A stretch of 64,000 nucleotides of DNA from a bacterium (GTDB lineage: Bacteria > Bacillota > Bacilli > Lactobacillales > Streptococcaceae): the NCBI GenBank assembly GCA_905221325.1, contig CAJNCS010000008.1:1-64000 (forward strand). Direction: 5' to 3'. A program made the position numbers and the translations under genes. Each line of letters starts with the position of its first letter. Within the stretch, counting starts at the first letter, position 1. The notes beneath the pieces were generated by a model, which saw nothing but the letters and a program-made list of their open reading frames with translations, was not told the DNA's origin and ran no database searches. Below, one piece after another: positions 36,164 to 44,809 of the stretch.

Positions 36164-37070
36164 ACATTTGTTTCAAGCGTTCGATTCGTTCTGAGATAGG
36201 TGGGTGGGTATAAAAGAGTTTTTGTAGTCCGCCACCTTTCTTGGGATCATTGATGTACAGAGCGCTGCTGGCATCGTCAACATGGTGATGCATCGGCCCG
36301 CTATTGTCCAACTTGCGCAAGGCATTGATCATCCCTTGAGGATTGCGAGTCAGCTCCACACTGGATGCATCCGCCAAAAATTCCCTCTGACGGGAAATGG
36401 CTAGTTGCACCAAGGTTGCTGCGAGAGGTGCCAGAACAATGGCTAAGAGAGAGATAACAAGCATGATAATCTCCAAACCATTTCCATCGCGATCATCATT
36501 ACTCCGTCTGCGACCTGCGCCACCCCACCACATCATCCGTCCTGCCATACTAGACAGAAGGGTAATGGCACTGGCAAGGGCGACAGCAATGGTCGAAATG
36601 CGGATATCGTAGTTTCGGATATGACTGACTTCATGCCCCATAACAGCTTCTAGCTCCTCACGATTCATGATAGCCAGAAGACCCGAAGTGGCTGCGACTG
36701 CTGCATTCTGCGGATTCGAACCTGTTGCAAAGGCATTTAAAGAAGAATCCTCAATGATGAAAACACGCGGCATGGGAATCTGAGCGACCATGGCCATATC
36801 TTCTACTACATGGTAGAGGTCTGGAGCTGTTTGCTCATCAACCTCACGCGCCCCATTCATAGACATGACAATCTCTGTCGATTGAAAGATCATAGTCAGA
36901 GCGTAGATAAGACCAATAATCAAGGCAATAATCATGCCACCAAGACCTGAACGCATAAAGAGATAGCCAACCGCATAACCAACCAAGGCCAAGAGTAGGA
37001 AGAAAACCAGCAACAAAATCCAGGTTCTTCGCTTATTGCTTGCAATTTGATCAAACAACATCTTAGTCAC
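36162..37070 (-). CDS. htpX: Membrane zinc metalloprotease HtpX
   Basis: 302 aa. Active site HEVSH in [12 protein letters not shown] (about residue 143), two N-terminal and two central membrane helices. Degrades misfolded membrane proteins. Overlaps lemA by 8 bases; lemA-htpX is a conserved pair. Confidence 0.95.
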   Translation of the reverse strand: MTKMLFDQIASNKRRTWILLLVFFLLLALVGYAVGYLFMRSGLGGMIIALIIGLIYALTMIFQSTEIVMSMNGAREVDEQTAPDLYHVVEDMAMVAQIPMPRVFIIEDSSLNAFATGSNPQNAAVAATSGLLAIMNREELEAVMGHEVSHIRNYDIRISTIAVALASAITLLSSMAGRMMWWGGAGRRRSNDDRDGNGLEIIMLVISLLAIVLAPLAATLVQLAISRQREFLADASSVELTRNPQGMINALRKLDNSGPMHHHVDDASSALYINDPKKGGGLQKLFYTHPPISERIERLKQM

Positions 37071-37623
37071 CTAATCCGCTAAAGTCAACTTTAGGAACTG
37101 CCTTTTCCTCTTCAGGTGTTTGAAGGAAGTCTGCAGCTTTAAAGCCAAATAGTCCTGCGATGATGTTGCTTGGGAAACTTTCAAGTTTTACATTGTAGTT
37201 GCTGACAACACTGTTGTAGAGTTGGCGAGAGTAAGAAATTTTATTTTCTGTATTGGTCAACTCTTCTTGCAATTTGATAAAGTTAGCACTAGCTTTCAAG
37301 TCTGGGTAATTCTCTGCTACTGCAAAGATACCAGAAATCTGGCGGGTAAGGGCATCACTGGCCTTCATAGCTTCTGCCGGTGAAGTTGCTGCGGCTACTT
37401 GTCTACGAAGTTCTGTCACTTTTTCCAAGGTAGAACCTTCATATTTCGCATAGCCTTTGACTGTTTCAATCAAGTTTGGGAGGAGATCATTACGACGCTT
37501 CAACTGAACATCAATCTGGCTCCAAGCCTCCTTGGTCTGCATACGATTTTTAACCAAACCGTTATAGCTAACAATCACAAAAATAACAATCAGAGCCAAA
37601 ACTCCAAGAATAATCCAAATCAT
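37063..37623 (-). CDS. lemA: LemA family protein
   Basis: 186 aa. One N-terminal membrane helix, then a helical-bundle domain with [24 protein letters not shown] and [10 protein letters not shown], the LemA signatures. Function unclear; associated with HtpX. Extended -10 TGATATACT at 37657-37665. Confidence 0.93.
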   Translation of the reverse strand: MIWIILGVLALIVIFVIVSYNGLVKNRMQTKEAWSQIDVQLKRRNDLLPNLIETVKGYAKYEGSTLEKVTELRRQVAAATSPAEAMKASDALTRQISGIFAVAENYPDLKASANFIKLQEELTNTENKISYSRQLYNSVVSNYNVKLESFPSNIIAGLFGFKAADFLQTPEEEKAVPKVDFSGLGD

Positions 37624-37656
37624 AATCTTATTCCTTTCTGCTTTTAGATTACTACC

Positions 37657-37689
37657 AGTATATCAAATTTTTAATGAATATGGTAAAAT
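37657..37689. promoter_or_regulatory. Divergent promoters for lemA-htpX and rsmG
   Basis: Minus strand TGATATACT (37657-37665) for lemA; plus strand TGGTAAAAT (core 37684-37689) for rsmG. The two promoters overlap in a region of about 35 bp, so polymerase binding may be mutually exclusive. Confidence 0.6.
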
Positions 37690-37716
37690 AAGATGATACT
37701 AGAGAAGGAAACTACT

Positions 37717-38430
37717 ATGAAACCAGAAACATTTTACAGCCTACTAGCTGAGCAAAATCTTCCACTTTCGGACAAGCAAAAGAACCAATTTGAACGCTAT
37801 TTTGAGCTCTTGGTCGAGTGGAATGAAAAGATTAATTTGACAGCTATTACAGACAAGGAAGAAGTTTATCTCAAACATTTTTACGATTCGATTGCACCCA
37901 TTCTACAAGGTTTGATTCCCAATGAAAATATCAAACTGCTTGATATCGGAGCGGGGGCAGGATTTCCTAGTCTGCCCATGAAAATCCTCTATCCTCAGTT
38001 GGAGGTGACCATCATTGATTCGCTCAATAAGCGCATTAACTTCCTTCAGCTTTTGGCTCAGGAGTTGGATTTGGATGGTGTTCACTTCTACCATGGACGG
38101 GCAGAAGACTTTGCCCAAGACAAGAACTTCCGTGCTCAGTTTGATATAGTGACGGCTCGTGCTGTTGCCCGCATGCAGATCTTGTCTGAGCTGACCATTC
38201 CCTATCTTAAAGTCGGTGGAAAACTATTGGCACTCAAGGCTAGCAATGCGCCCGAGGAATTGCTAAAAGCCAAGAATGCCCTCAACCTCCTCTTTAGCAA
38301 GGTAGTGGACAACCTCAGCTATGCCCTACCAAATGGAGATTCGCGCTATATCACTATCGTCGAAAAGAAAAAGGAAACCCCAAACAAATATCCACGTAAG
38401 GCTGGCATGCCCAATAAACGCCCGCTTTAA
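37717..38430 (+). CDS. rsmG: 16S rRNA (guanine527-N7)-methyltransferase RsmG
   Basis: 237 aa from ATG 37717 (AGAAGGA upstream); a start at 37693 would lie at the predicted transcription start. SAM-binding [13 protein letters not shown] at about residues 72-84; VTARAVARM is the second family block. Methylates G527; its loss gives low-level streptomycin resistance. Confidence 0.96.
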   Translation: MKPETFYSLLAEQNLPLSDKQKNQFERYFELLVEWNEKINLTAITDKEEVYLKHFYDSIAPILQGLIPNENIKLLDIGAGAGFPSLPMKILYPQLEVTIIDSLNKRINFLQLLAQELDLDGVHFYHGRAEDFAQDKNFRAQFDIVTARAVARMQILSELTIPYLKVGGKLLALKASNAPEELLKAKNALNLLFSKVVDNLSYALPNGDSRYITIVEKKKETPNKYPRKAGMPNKRPL

Positions 38431-38463
38431 TCCTATCAATAGCGCGCCCTTGTTTAAAGTTGA

Positions 38464-38680
38464 GTAAAAATGATTTACAAAATCATTTCTCGCTCTTACA
38501 TTTCTAGGCTCGGGAAAAAATGATTTACAAAATCAACCTCGCTCTTACATTTCTAGGCTCGGGAAAAAATGATTTACAAAATCAACCTCGCTCTTACATT
38601 TCTACTCGGGAAAAAATGATTTACAAAATCAACCTCGCTCTTACATTTCTACTCGGGAAAAAATGATTTACAAAATCATT
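38464..38680. repeat. Five-copy tandem repeat, 47-50 bp units
   Basis: The core TGATTTACAAAATCA recurs at 38471, 38521, 38570, 38617 and 38664 (spacings 50, 49, 47, 47). Each core is a palindrome TGATTT-ACA-AAATCA. The interunit part is CCTCGCTCTTACATTTCTAG-GCTCGGG, with the two later units lacking the GG before CTCGGG. The rest of 38431-38858 is the uraA promoter and leader. No coding frame runs through it. Confidence 0.9.
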
Positions 38681-38695
38681 TTTTTCTGCTATACT
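38667..38695 (+). promoter_or_regulatory. Promoter of uraA, -35 inside the last repeat
   Basis: -35 TTTACA (38667-38672) is part of the fifth TGATTTACAAAATCA core; 17-bp spacer; extended -10 TGCTATACT (core 38690-38695). Confidence 0.75.
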
Positions 38696-38699
38696 ATCC

Positions 38700-38838
38700 T
38701 AAGCAAAGGTTTTTAATGTCATCCTGTGAGGTGACGAAGACGCGGATATATATGAAGTTCTTTAAGAATGGAATAATCTATTTTAAAGAAGTCTTACTCT
38801 GAGAGCCTATTGCTGTAAAATAATGGGCTCTTTTTTGA
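38700..38838 (+). promoter_or_regulatory. PyrR-responsive attenuator of uraA
   Basis: GTCATCCTGTGAGGTGAC (38718-38735) is a stem with the PyrR loop TCCTGTGAGG; a terminator AGAGCCTATT / AATAATGGGCTCT with TTTTTT follows at 38802-38836, just before uraA. Same layout as the pyrR leader. Confidence 0.8.
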
Positions 38839-38858
38839 TGCCCAAAAGTGAGGTTTAT

Positions 38859-40142
38859 ATGAAACAAGAATCAACTGTTGATTTGTTACTAGACGTTGAC
38901 CAACGTCCTTCAGCTGGAAAAGGAATTCTCCTTAGTTTCCAACACGTTTTCGCCATGTTCGGTGCGACCATCTTGGTACCATTGATTTTGGGAATGCCTG
39001 TATCTGTTGCCCTTTTTGCTTCAGGTGTTGGAACACTCATCTACATGATTTCAACTGGGTTTAAAGTTCCAGTTTATCTAGGTTCTTCATTTGCCTTTAT
39101 CACAGCTATGTCACTGGCTATGAAAGAAATGGGTGGGGATGTATCTGCTGCCCAAACAGGGGTGATCTTGACTGGTTTGGTCTACGTCCTTGTTGCTGCT
39201 GGTGTTCGTTTTGCAGGTACAAAATGGATCGATAAACTCTTACCACCAATCATTATCGGTCCTATGATCATCGTTATCGGTCTCGGACTTGCAGGTTCAG
39301 CAGTTACTAACGCTGGACTTGTAGCGGACGGAAATTGGAAAAATGCTCTTGTAGCAGTTGTTACTTTCTTGATTGCTGCCTTTATCAATACTAAAGGAAA
39401 AGGCTTCCTACGAATTATTCCTTTCCTCTTTGCCATTATCGGTGGTTACCTCTTCGCACTAACTCTTGGCTTGGTTGATTTTACACCAGTTCTTAAAGCT
39501 AACTGGTTTGAAATTCCTGGTTTCTACTTGCCGTTTAGCACTGGTGGTGCCTTTAAAGAATACAATCTTTACTTTGGTCCAGAAACCATTGCCATCTTGC
39601 CAATCGCTATCGTAACAATTTCTGAACATATCGGAGACCATACTGTTTTGGGTCAAATCTGTGGCCGTCAATTCTTGAAAGAACCAGGTCTTCACCGTAC
39701 ACTTCTCGGTGACGGTATCGCAACATCTGTATCTGCCTTCCTCGGTGGACCAGCTAATACGACTTACGGTGAAAATACAGGGGTTATCGGAATGACCCGT
39801 ATCGCTTCTGTCTCAGTTATCCGTAACGCAGCCTTTATCGCAATTGCACTTAGCTTCCTTGGTAAATTCACTGCCTTGATCTCAACAATCCCAAGTGCTG
39901 TACTTGGTGGTATGTCCATCCTTCTCTACGGAGTTATCGCCAGCAACGGTCTGAAAGTTTTGATTAAAGAGCGCGTTGACTTCAGTCAAATGCGTAACCT
40001 CATCATCGCCAGTGCCATGTTGGTACTTGGACTCGGTGGAGCCATCCTCAAACTTGGCCCAGTTACACTTTCAGGTACTGCCCTATCAGCCATGACAGGA
40101 ATTATCTTAAACTTGATCTTGCCACACGAAAATAAAGACTAA
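38859..40142 (+). CDS. uraA: Uracil permease (uracil:H+ symporter)
   Basis: 427 aa from ATG 38859. Nucleobase-ascorbate (NCS2) fold with about 14 helices; the substrate-binding motif is ISEHIGDHTVLG (Glu/His) and FLGGPANTTYGENTGV. PyrR-type attenuator upstream supports uracil as substrate over xanthine. Confidence 0.93.
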   Translation: MKQESTVDLLLDVDQRPSAGKGILLSFQHVFAMFGATILVPLILGMPVSVALFASGVGTLIYMISTGFKVPVYLGSSFAFITAMSLAMKEMGGDVSAAQTGVILTGLVYVLVAAGVRFAGTKWIDKLLPPIIIGPMIIVIGLGLAGSAVTNAGLVADGNWKNALVAVVTFLIAAFINTKGKGFLRIIPFLFAIIGGYLFALTLGLVDFTPVLKANWFEIPGFYLPFSTGGAFKEYNLYFGPETIAILPIAIVTISEHIGDHTVLGQICGRQFLKEPGLHRTLLGDGIATSVSAFLGGPANTTYGENTGVIGMTRIASVSVIRNAAFIAIALSFLGKFTALISTIPSAVLGGMSILLYGVIASNGLKVLIKERVDFSQMRNLIIASAMLVLGLGGAILKLGPVTLSGTALSAMTGIILNLILPHENKD

Positions 40143-40151
40143 TCATCTATA

Positions 40152-40186
40152 CACAAAAAATCCACTCGATTAAGTGGATTTTTCTG
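40152..40186. terminator. Bidirectional terminator between uraA and CPBP gene
   Basis: AAAAATCCACT-CGATTA-AGTGGATTTTT between convergent genes. Confidence 0.85.
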
Positions 40187-40190
40187 ATTC

Positions 40191-40949
40191 TTACCTTCCC
40201 CAGGCAATCAGGAGATACATGAGACTAGACCCAAACATGTCTGCCAGAGCATGCATGAGAAAGAACGGGAGGAGATTTTTCACCTTATATTTGTACAAAA
40301 AATAATAGAATAAGCCATAAACTACACCAATAACCAGCGCCCATACTAATCCTTGATAAGTGTGAAAAGAAATCCGAATGAGGGTAGAATAAAACAAAAC
40401 CCTCCACTTGTGCTTTTCTTTCACTGAGGTCAACAACCCTAGAAAGAAAAACTCTTCATAGAAGCCATTTAGCAAGGCATAGGCAATTGCCATCGGACTA
40501 AGCGCTAGGAATTTCCGTATAACTTCCATGGGATCTATGTGGGCAAAAAGGGCTGGATTAAAGTAATTGTATTCACCAGTTAGTGTCGTCACCAAGTCTC
40601 CAAACAATCCCACAATGGCAAATATAAATGGAACCCAAAAGAGAAGGGACCAGGTCCAACGAATAGGAAGTTGTTTGAAATCATAATTCCGAATCAAAAG
40701 GTAAAGCAAGGTCAAGGTCAGAAATATCACTTGCAGAGTGAAGTTGCTCGAATAGGCCGCTCCTTCGCCGACAGTATTACTTGCCGTATCCATTGTAGTT
40801 GACAAACCTGTCGGAAACATACTTTCTAAAAAGAGCTCCGTTGAACGAATGATAAACAGGCCAAACATTAGAACTGTGATAATCAAAATGTCAAACCATC
40901 TCAAGTAGCACAGGGGCTTAGTTGGGTGAATGCTTTGTAAAATTTTCAT
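40191..40949 (-). CDS. CPBP (CAAX-like) family membrane protein
   Basis: 252 aa, about seven to eight helices. Motif 1 is NGFYEEFFFLGLL; the usual EExxxR arginine is Leu. Motif 2 SFHTYQG and motif 3 FFLMHALADM supply the His residues. Family members are intramembrane proteases or bacteriocin-immunity proteins; the missing Arg makes activity uncertain. No bacteriocin genes are near. Stands alone. Confidence 0.75.
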   Translation of the reverse strand: MKILQSIHPTKPLCYLRWFDILIITVLMFGLFIIRSTELFLESMFPTGLSTTMDTASNTVGEGAAYSSNFTLQVIFLTLTLLYLLIRNYDFKQLPIRWTWSLLFWVPFIFAIVGLFGDLVTTLTGEYNYFNPALFAHIDPMEVIRKFLALSPMAIAYALLNGFYEEFFFLGLLTSVKEKHKWRVLFYSTLIRISFHTYQGLVWALVIGVVYGLFYYFLYKYKVKNLLPFFLMHALADMFGSSLMYLLIAWGR

Positions 40950-41093
40950 ATCTCCTCCTTCTAGCAGTTAAAGATTGGTTTATTGTAAGAAAAGAAACTT
41001 AAAATTTTATAAAATTCCACTCCCATTCCTTATCCGTAATTAATATTTCGATAGGATATTCAAATCAACCTCTTTTTACGAGTAACTAGTTTC

Positions 41094-42005
41094 TCATTCA
41101 ACCTTCCGTTTGTTTTCTATCAACAAATCTTTCAAAGAAATGATGGTTACCGCAAGCAAAATCATGCCCATACCAACAAAGTCAATCGCGTAGAATTGTT
41201 CCTTCATAATCAGAAAGGCAAAGAAAACGGCTGAAATTGGCTCTATGGAAGCCAATAAACTAGACTTAACTGGTCCTATCAGACTAGCTCCTTTTAGAAA
41301 AGCGGTGTAGGCAAAGACAGTTCCGATAATGATAATCCCAGCAAATGCAAAGAGAAAATCCAAGCTGGTCGGTATGTTAGCCTGCAAAACTCCTGTGAAG
41401 GGAATAGCCACTACACCAGAAATAACCATCCCCACACCAATCACCAAAATACTTCCCCACTTCTTAATCAAAGCGATAGGAAGGATGATATAGAGGGCGT
41501 AGGTCAAGGCAGAAAAGAGCCCCCAGAAAAGACCCGCAGGTGTGACAGACAACTGGTCAAGTTCCCCATGAGTCGCGATAAGAAAAGTCCCTCCGATTGC
41601 TAAAACAATCGAAACAATCTCAGCTAGAGTTGGTGCCACCCTGTCCTTGATACAAGTATAAATCAAGATTCCAACAGGACACACATACTGGAGAACCGTC
41701 GCCGTTCCAGCATTGGTTTCCTGAATAGCAGAAAGATAGGCAAACTGGTTTAAGAAAAGTCCAAACAAGGCAAATAACAGCAGAGATAAAAGGCTTTTTC
41801 CGTCTTTTAAAAAAGCAAAGAGTTTATCCTTTGCAGTCGCATAGGTTAAAAATACCAGAGCCAATCCTGCAATGATGAGCCGCAGATTGGTCAAGACTAG
41901 AGCGGAAATCCCGTGCGCCATCAGGTATTGGCCACTAGTTCCAGACAAGCCCCAAGCAATCCCTGCAACCACTGTGAATAGCGTTCCTTTTACGGTTTTT
42001 GACAT
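41094..42005 (-). CDS. EamA/DMT family transporter
   Basis: 303 aa, ten hydrophobic segments arranged as two EamA repeats (about 5-140 and 150-295). GIAWGLSGTSGQYL and the FLNQFAYLSAIQETNAG segment are typical of drug/metabolite exporters. Substrate unknown. Next to the serine hydrolase (9-bp gap), likely one operon with it and CppA. Confidence 0.85.
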   Translation of the reverse strand: MSKTVKGTLFTVVAGIAWGLSGTSGQYLMAHGISALVLTNLRLIIAGLALVFLTYATAKDKLFAFLKDGKSLLSLLLFALFGLFLNQFAYLSAIQETNAGTATVLQYVCPVGILIYTCIKDRVAPTLAEIVSIVLAIGGTFLIATHGELDQLSVTPAGLFWGLFSALTYALYIILPIALIKKWGSILVIGVGMVISGVVAIPFTGVLQANIPTSLDFLFAFAGIIIIGTVFAYTAFLKGASLIGPVKSSLLASIEPISAVFFAFLIMKEQFYAIDFVGMGMILLAVTIISLKDLLIENKRKVE

Positions 42006-42014
42006 GCTTTCTCC

Positions 42015-42950
42015 CTACTCTTCCCTACGAATCATATCCATGACTTGGTTTCGATCGATTATCCACTGGGCACGCTCATCCTTCTCATACGTTCGATTGG
42101 ATAAAAAGATGGAAGCCTCCTGATTCTCCCGGTTCCACATGATGAAGGTACCTGTATAGCCCGTATGGTCTAGCCAAGCCCCCTCCAGATTCCAGGCTAG
42201 CGAACGCTCTTTATCATCTAAGGGAGAGTAATTTCGGCTCAAGTTTTCAGCAAAATCATCTTTCAAGTAATGTTCCAGAAAGATTTGCAAATCCTTAACA
42301 GTTGAAAATAAGCCTGCACTTCCAGCGTGTTTTCCTAAAAGACGAGCCTTAGGATCATGAACAATACCTGCCTCTACTTCTCTCACTGTGGGTACAGCAA
42401 ACTCAACGGGGCCAAACATCGTTTCCTTCATCCCCCATGGTTCCAAAACTTGTTCTTCTATAATCTGATCCAAGTCTTGTTCAAAGATTTTTTCCAAAAG
42501 AAAGCCCAAGAGTAAAAAGTGAACATCCGAGTATAGGAAGGCTGTCTGACTTCGTCTGTTGAGGTGAAACATGGCTTCTTTTAATTCAGGAGCTGTCAAG
42601 AGATCCCGATTGGGAATAAAGGGATCTAAGTCTGTAGCATGGGTCAGAAGTTTACGGATAGTGATATCTGGGTAATCACACTCAGGCAGAAAATCTGTCA
42701 CTGGTCGGTCAATATTTAATTTACCTTGTTGCCACAAGAAGGTAAAGACTGTTCCCACTCCCACAACCTTACTCACACTAGCTAGGTCATAGACCAGTCC
42801 CAACTCTGTTTTCAAACCTTTCTCAGGGTCACTCAAGCCCAGATAAGACTCTTTCCATTCACCATCCTTATAATACGCAAAAGAGGCCCCGGGATAGACC
42901 CCTGCCTCGATTTGATTTTCTATTTTTCTTAGAATTTTTTCCCACTTCAT
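42015..42950 (-). CDS. Serine hydrolase, class C beta-lactamase family
   Basis: 311 aa, no signal peptide, so probably cytosolic. SxxK nucleophile in ASVSKVV (about residue 57), Tyr motif YSDVHFLLLG, and HTGYTG near the C-terminus in the place of KTG. An esterase or D-peptidase-type enzyme rather than a true beta-lactamase. Overlaps the end of cppA by 4 bases. Confidence 0.82.
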   Translation of the reverse strand: MKWEKILRKIENQIEAGVYPGASFAYYKDGEWKESYLGLSDPEKGLKTELGLVYDLASVSKVVGVGTVFTFLWQQGKLNIDRPVTDFLPECDYPDITIRKLLTHATDLDPFIPNRDLLTAPELKEAMFHLNRRSQTAFLYSDVHFLLLGFLLEKIFEQDLDQIIEEQVLEPWGMKETMFGPVEFAVPTVREVEAGIVHDPKARLLGKHAGSAGLFSTVKDLQIFLEHYLKDDFAENLSRNYSPLDDKERSLAWNLEGAWLDHTGYTGTFIMWNRENQEASIFLSNRTYEKDERAQWIIDRNQVMDMIRREE

Positions 42951-43672
42951 GCTTCTTCAAACCACAATTCGATATTATTGGTATCTTTACCAAGGAAGAA
43001 TTTTTCAGACTTGGGAACAAAATAGCCTGTCTTTTCAAATTTATGACGAAGACTAGTCAAATCTAAATCCTTCACCAAAAATTTTATCATAGATAAATCC
43101 CAAGTGACGTTGTTTTCAACAGTCAAATCTGGACTTTCCCCTTTGGTAAAGCTAATTGCCTTGGCTACCACTTCGGGATCAAGTAAACTCTCCGTTCCCT
43201 CAGGCAAGCGCAACTCCATAGAAACCTCAAATTGACTCACGTATTTTATACTTGTATTTGAATAAAATTCAGGAACAGTTTCCAGTGAAACCAAATCTCT
43301 TACATCATTTTCTGCATGAACAAGGATCACATCCTCTTCAGGAGAAACAATCTCAAAAGCATATCCACGGCTTCCTTTAAACAGGCGAGGAAGAGACTTC
43401 ATCTGAGAAAGAAGGGCCTCGATTTCAGAAGGATCCTCAACCTTTATCAAGAGTCTAGCCAGTTTCTTAAGTCCTTCAACTCTGCGTGTTCTCATGCTTG
43501 GAGACTCTTCTAAAATCAATCTCTCCGTACCCGTCTGGTCGCCTAATGAAAGAAAGGCAGACTCTTCTAGTAAGGGTTTCATTCCTAGAGTTTCAATGTA
43601 AAATGTCTCATTTAATTTTCGATTATTAACTTTCAAAGTCGGAATGATCCGAACAATCTCATTCACATCCAT
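42947..43672 (-). CDS. cppA: CppA family protein
   Basis: 241 aa from ATG 43672, which has GGAGG 6 bases upstream; the in-frame TTG at 43684 is part of that ribosome site. N-terminal glyoxalase-like CppA_N domain (IPTLKVNNRKLNETFYIETLGMK) and C-terminal CppA_C domain. Annotated in pneumococcus as a C3-degrading proteinase, but the fold is vicinal-oxygen-chelate-like, so the proteinase role is doubtful. No secretion signal. Confidence 0.85.
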   Translation of the reverse strand: MDVNEIVRIIPTLKVNNRKLNETFYIETLGMKPLLEESAFLSLGDQTGTERLILEESPSMRTRRVEGLKKLARLLIKVEDPSEIEALLSQMKSLPRLFKGSRGYAFEIVSPEEDVILVHAENDVRDLVSLETVPEFYSNTSIKYVSQFEVSMELRLPEGTESLLDPEVVAKAISFTKGESPDLTVENNVTWDLSMIKFLVKDLDLTSLRHKFEKTGYFVPKSEKFFLGKDTNNIELWFEEA

Positions 43673-43751
43673 AAGTTCCTCCAACTCTTTTATTTTAAAG
43701 GATTTTAGAATATTTTACAAGCCATATTTGTTTAAATTAGAAAATTTTCCA

Positions 43752-43782
43752 AGAAAAAAACTGGGTTTCCCCAGTTTCGTTT
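43752..43782 (-). terminator. Terminator of the aquaporin gene
   Basis: AAACTGGG-GAAA-CCCAGTTTTTTT on the minus strand. The GNRA-type loop is stable. Confidence 0.9.
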
Positions 43783-43783
43783 C

Positions 43784-44653
43784 TTATAGGTAAAGTAGTT
43801 TGAATAGTGCTACTGCTGCAATTCCCGCTGCAATTGGAGCTACAACCGGAACCCATGCATACCACCATTTTGAATCACCCTTGTGTTGACCAAGAACTGA
43901 TTTTGGAAGGAGTTCGTGAAGAAGACGTGGTCCAAAGTCACGAGCCGGGTTCAAACCAGGTCCAGTAGGTCCACCGAGTGAAGTTACCAAGGCCATTACT
44001 AGGAAACCAAGCCCTAAATGAGCAACTGAAAGACCTGCTGCTGTGTGTGGTGCTATTTGAGCCTTAATAGCTAATTCAGAAAAGTCAACTGTTTGATTAG
44101 CCTGCGTTGCCATTTGCTTCATGTATTGCATTACTTCCGCACCAAAAAAGTTTTTAGTCATTCCTAGGGCTGCAAAGAACAGAATAAACGAACCGACAAA
44201 CTCATTGATAAAACCATTTACACTTGCTGCGAAACGTGATTCTTTTGTACCGTGATCAACACTTGAAATTGTTGAGAAAGTACCCAAAATGTTATTAGAA
44301 TTCTCTGTTTTCAAGTAGTAAGGACGGTGAGTTGCAACAACCATAGCTTGACCAAAAATCGCTCCTAAAACTTGCGCAAGGATATAATATGGTACTTGTC
44401 CCCAAGGGAAAAGTCCACTCACAGCAAGTCCAAGTGTGAAGGCTGGGTTGATGTGGTTACCAGATACATTACCGAACATCAAGGCTGGGATCATAACCCC
44501 CATACCGTAACCAACCGCGATAACGAGCCAGCCACTTTGGTGACCTTTCGTACCTTTAAGTTCAACGTTAGCAACTGCACCATTACCAAGAATGATCAGA
44601 ATGGCAGTTCCCAAAAATTCAGTGGCATATTTAATAGCCCATGTAAAATCCAT
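43784..44653 (-). CDS. Aquaglyceroporin, GlpF/Gla type
   Basis: 289 aa, six helices. Both NPA boxes are intact: GNHINPAFTLG and GLNPARDFGPR, the Asp after NPAR being the glycerol-facilitator mark. It is longer than E. coli GlpF because of a polar insert of about 40 residues (about 110-150 and 185-210), as in lactic-acid-bacterial Gla proteins. Promoter at 44690-44718 with a cre-like site upstream. Glycerol versus water/peroxide cannot be told from sequence. Confidence 0.88.
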   Translation of the reverse strand: MDFTWAIKYATEFLGTAILIILGNGAVANVELKGTKGHQSGWLVIAVGYGMGVMIPALMFGNVSGNHINPAFTLGLAVSGLFPWGQVPYYILAQVLGAIFGQAMVVATHRPYYLKTENSNNILGTFSTISSVDHGTKESRFAASVNGFINEFVGSFILFFAALGMTKNFFGAEVMQYMKQMATQANQTVDFSELAIKAQIAPHTAAGLSVAHLGLGFLVMALVTSLGGPTGPGLNPARDFGPRLLHELLPKSVLGQHKGDSKWWYAWVPVVAPIAAGIAAVALFKLLYL

Positions 44654-44689
44654 TTGATAGATTCTCCTTAATTTTTTTAGACAATCCTT

Positions 44690-44718
44690 ATTCTATCAAT
44701 TTTTAGGCCTTTTAGCAA
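44690..44718 (-). promoter_or_regulatory. Promoter of the aquaporin gene
   Basis: -35 TTGCTA (44713-44718), 17-bp spacer, extended -10 TGATAGAAT (core 44690-44695), minus strand. Confidence 0.7.
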
Positions 44719-44740
44719 CCGATTTTCTAAAAGAATCTCT

Positions 44741-44754
44741 GGAAAACGCTTTAT
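44741..44754. promoter_or_regulatory. Possible cre (CcpA) site
   Basis: GGAAAACGCTTTAT matches 11 of 14 positions of TGWAANCGNTNWCA. It lies about 25 bp upstream of the -35 of the aquaporin promoter. Weak by sequence alone. Confidence 0.3.
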
Positions 44755-44809
44755 TTAACTTATCTTTAAGAAAAGGACAAAAGAAGTCAAACTCCTTTCA
44801 TCCTATTCC

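Noticed and set aside
38464..38680. CRISPR array
   Set aside because: Whole units of 47-50 bp are repeated, including the intervening part, so there are no unique spacers; no cas genes nearby.
42015..42950. Beta-lactam resistance enzyme
   Set aside because: SxxK and Tyr motifs are present but there is no signal peptide and no KTG; a cytosolic esterase/peptidase is more likely.
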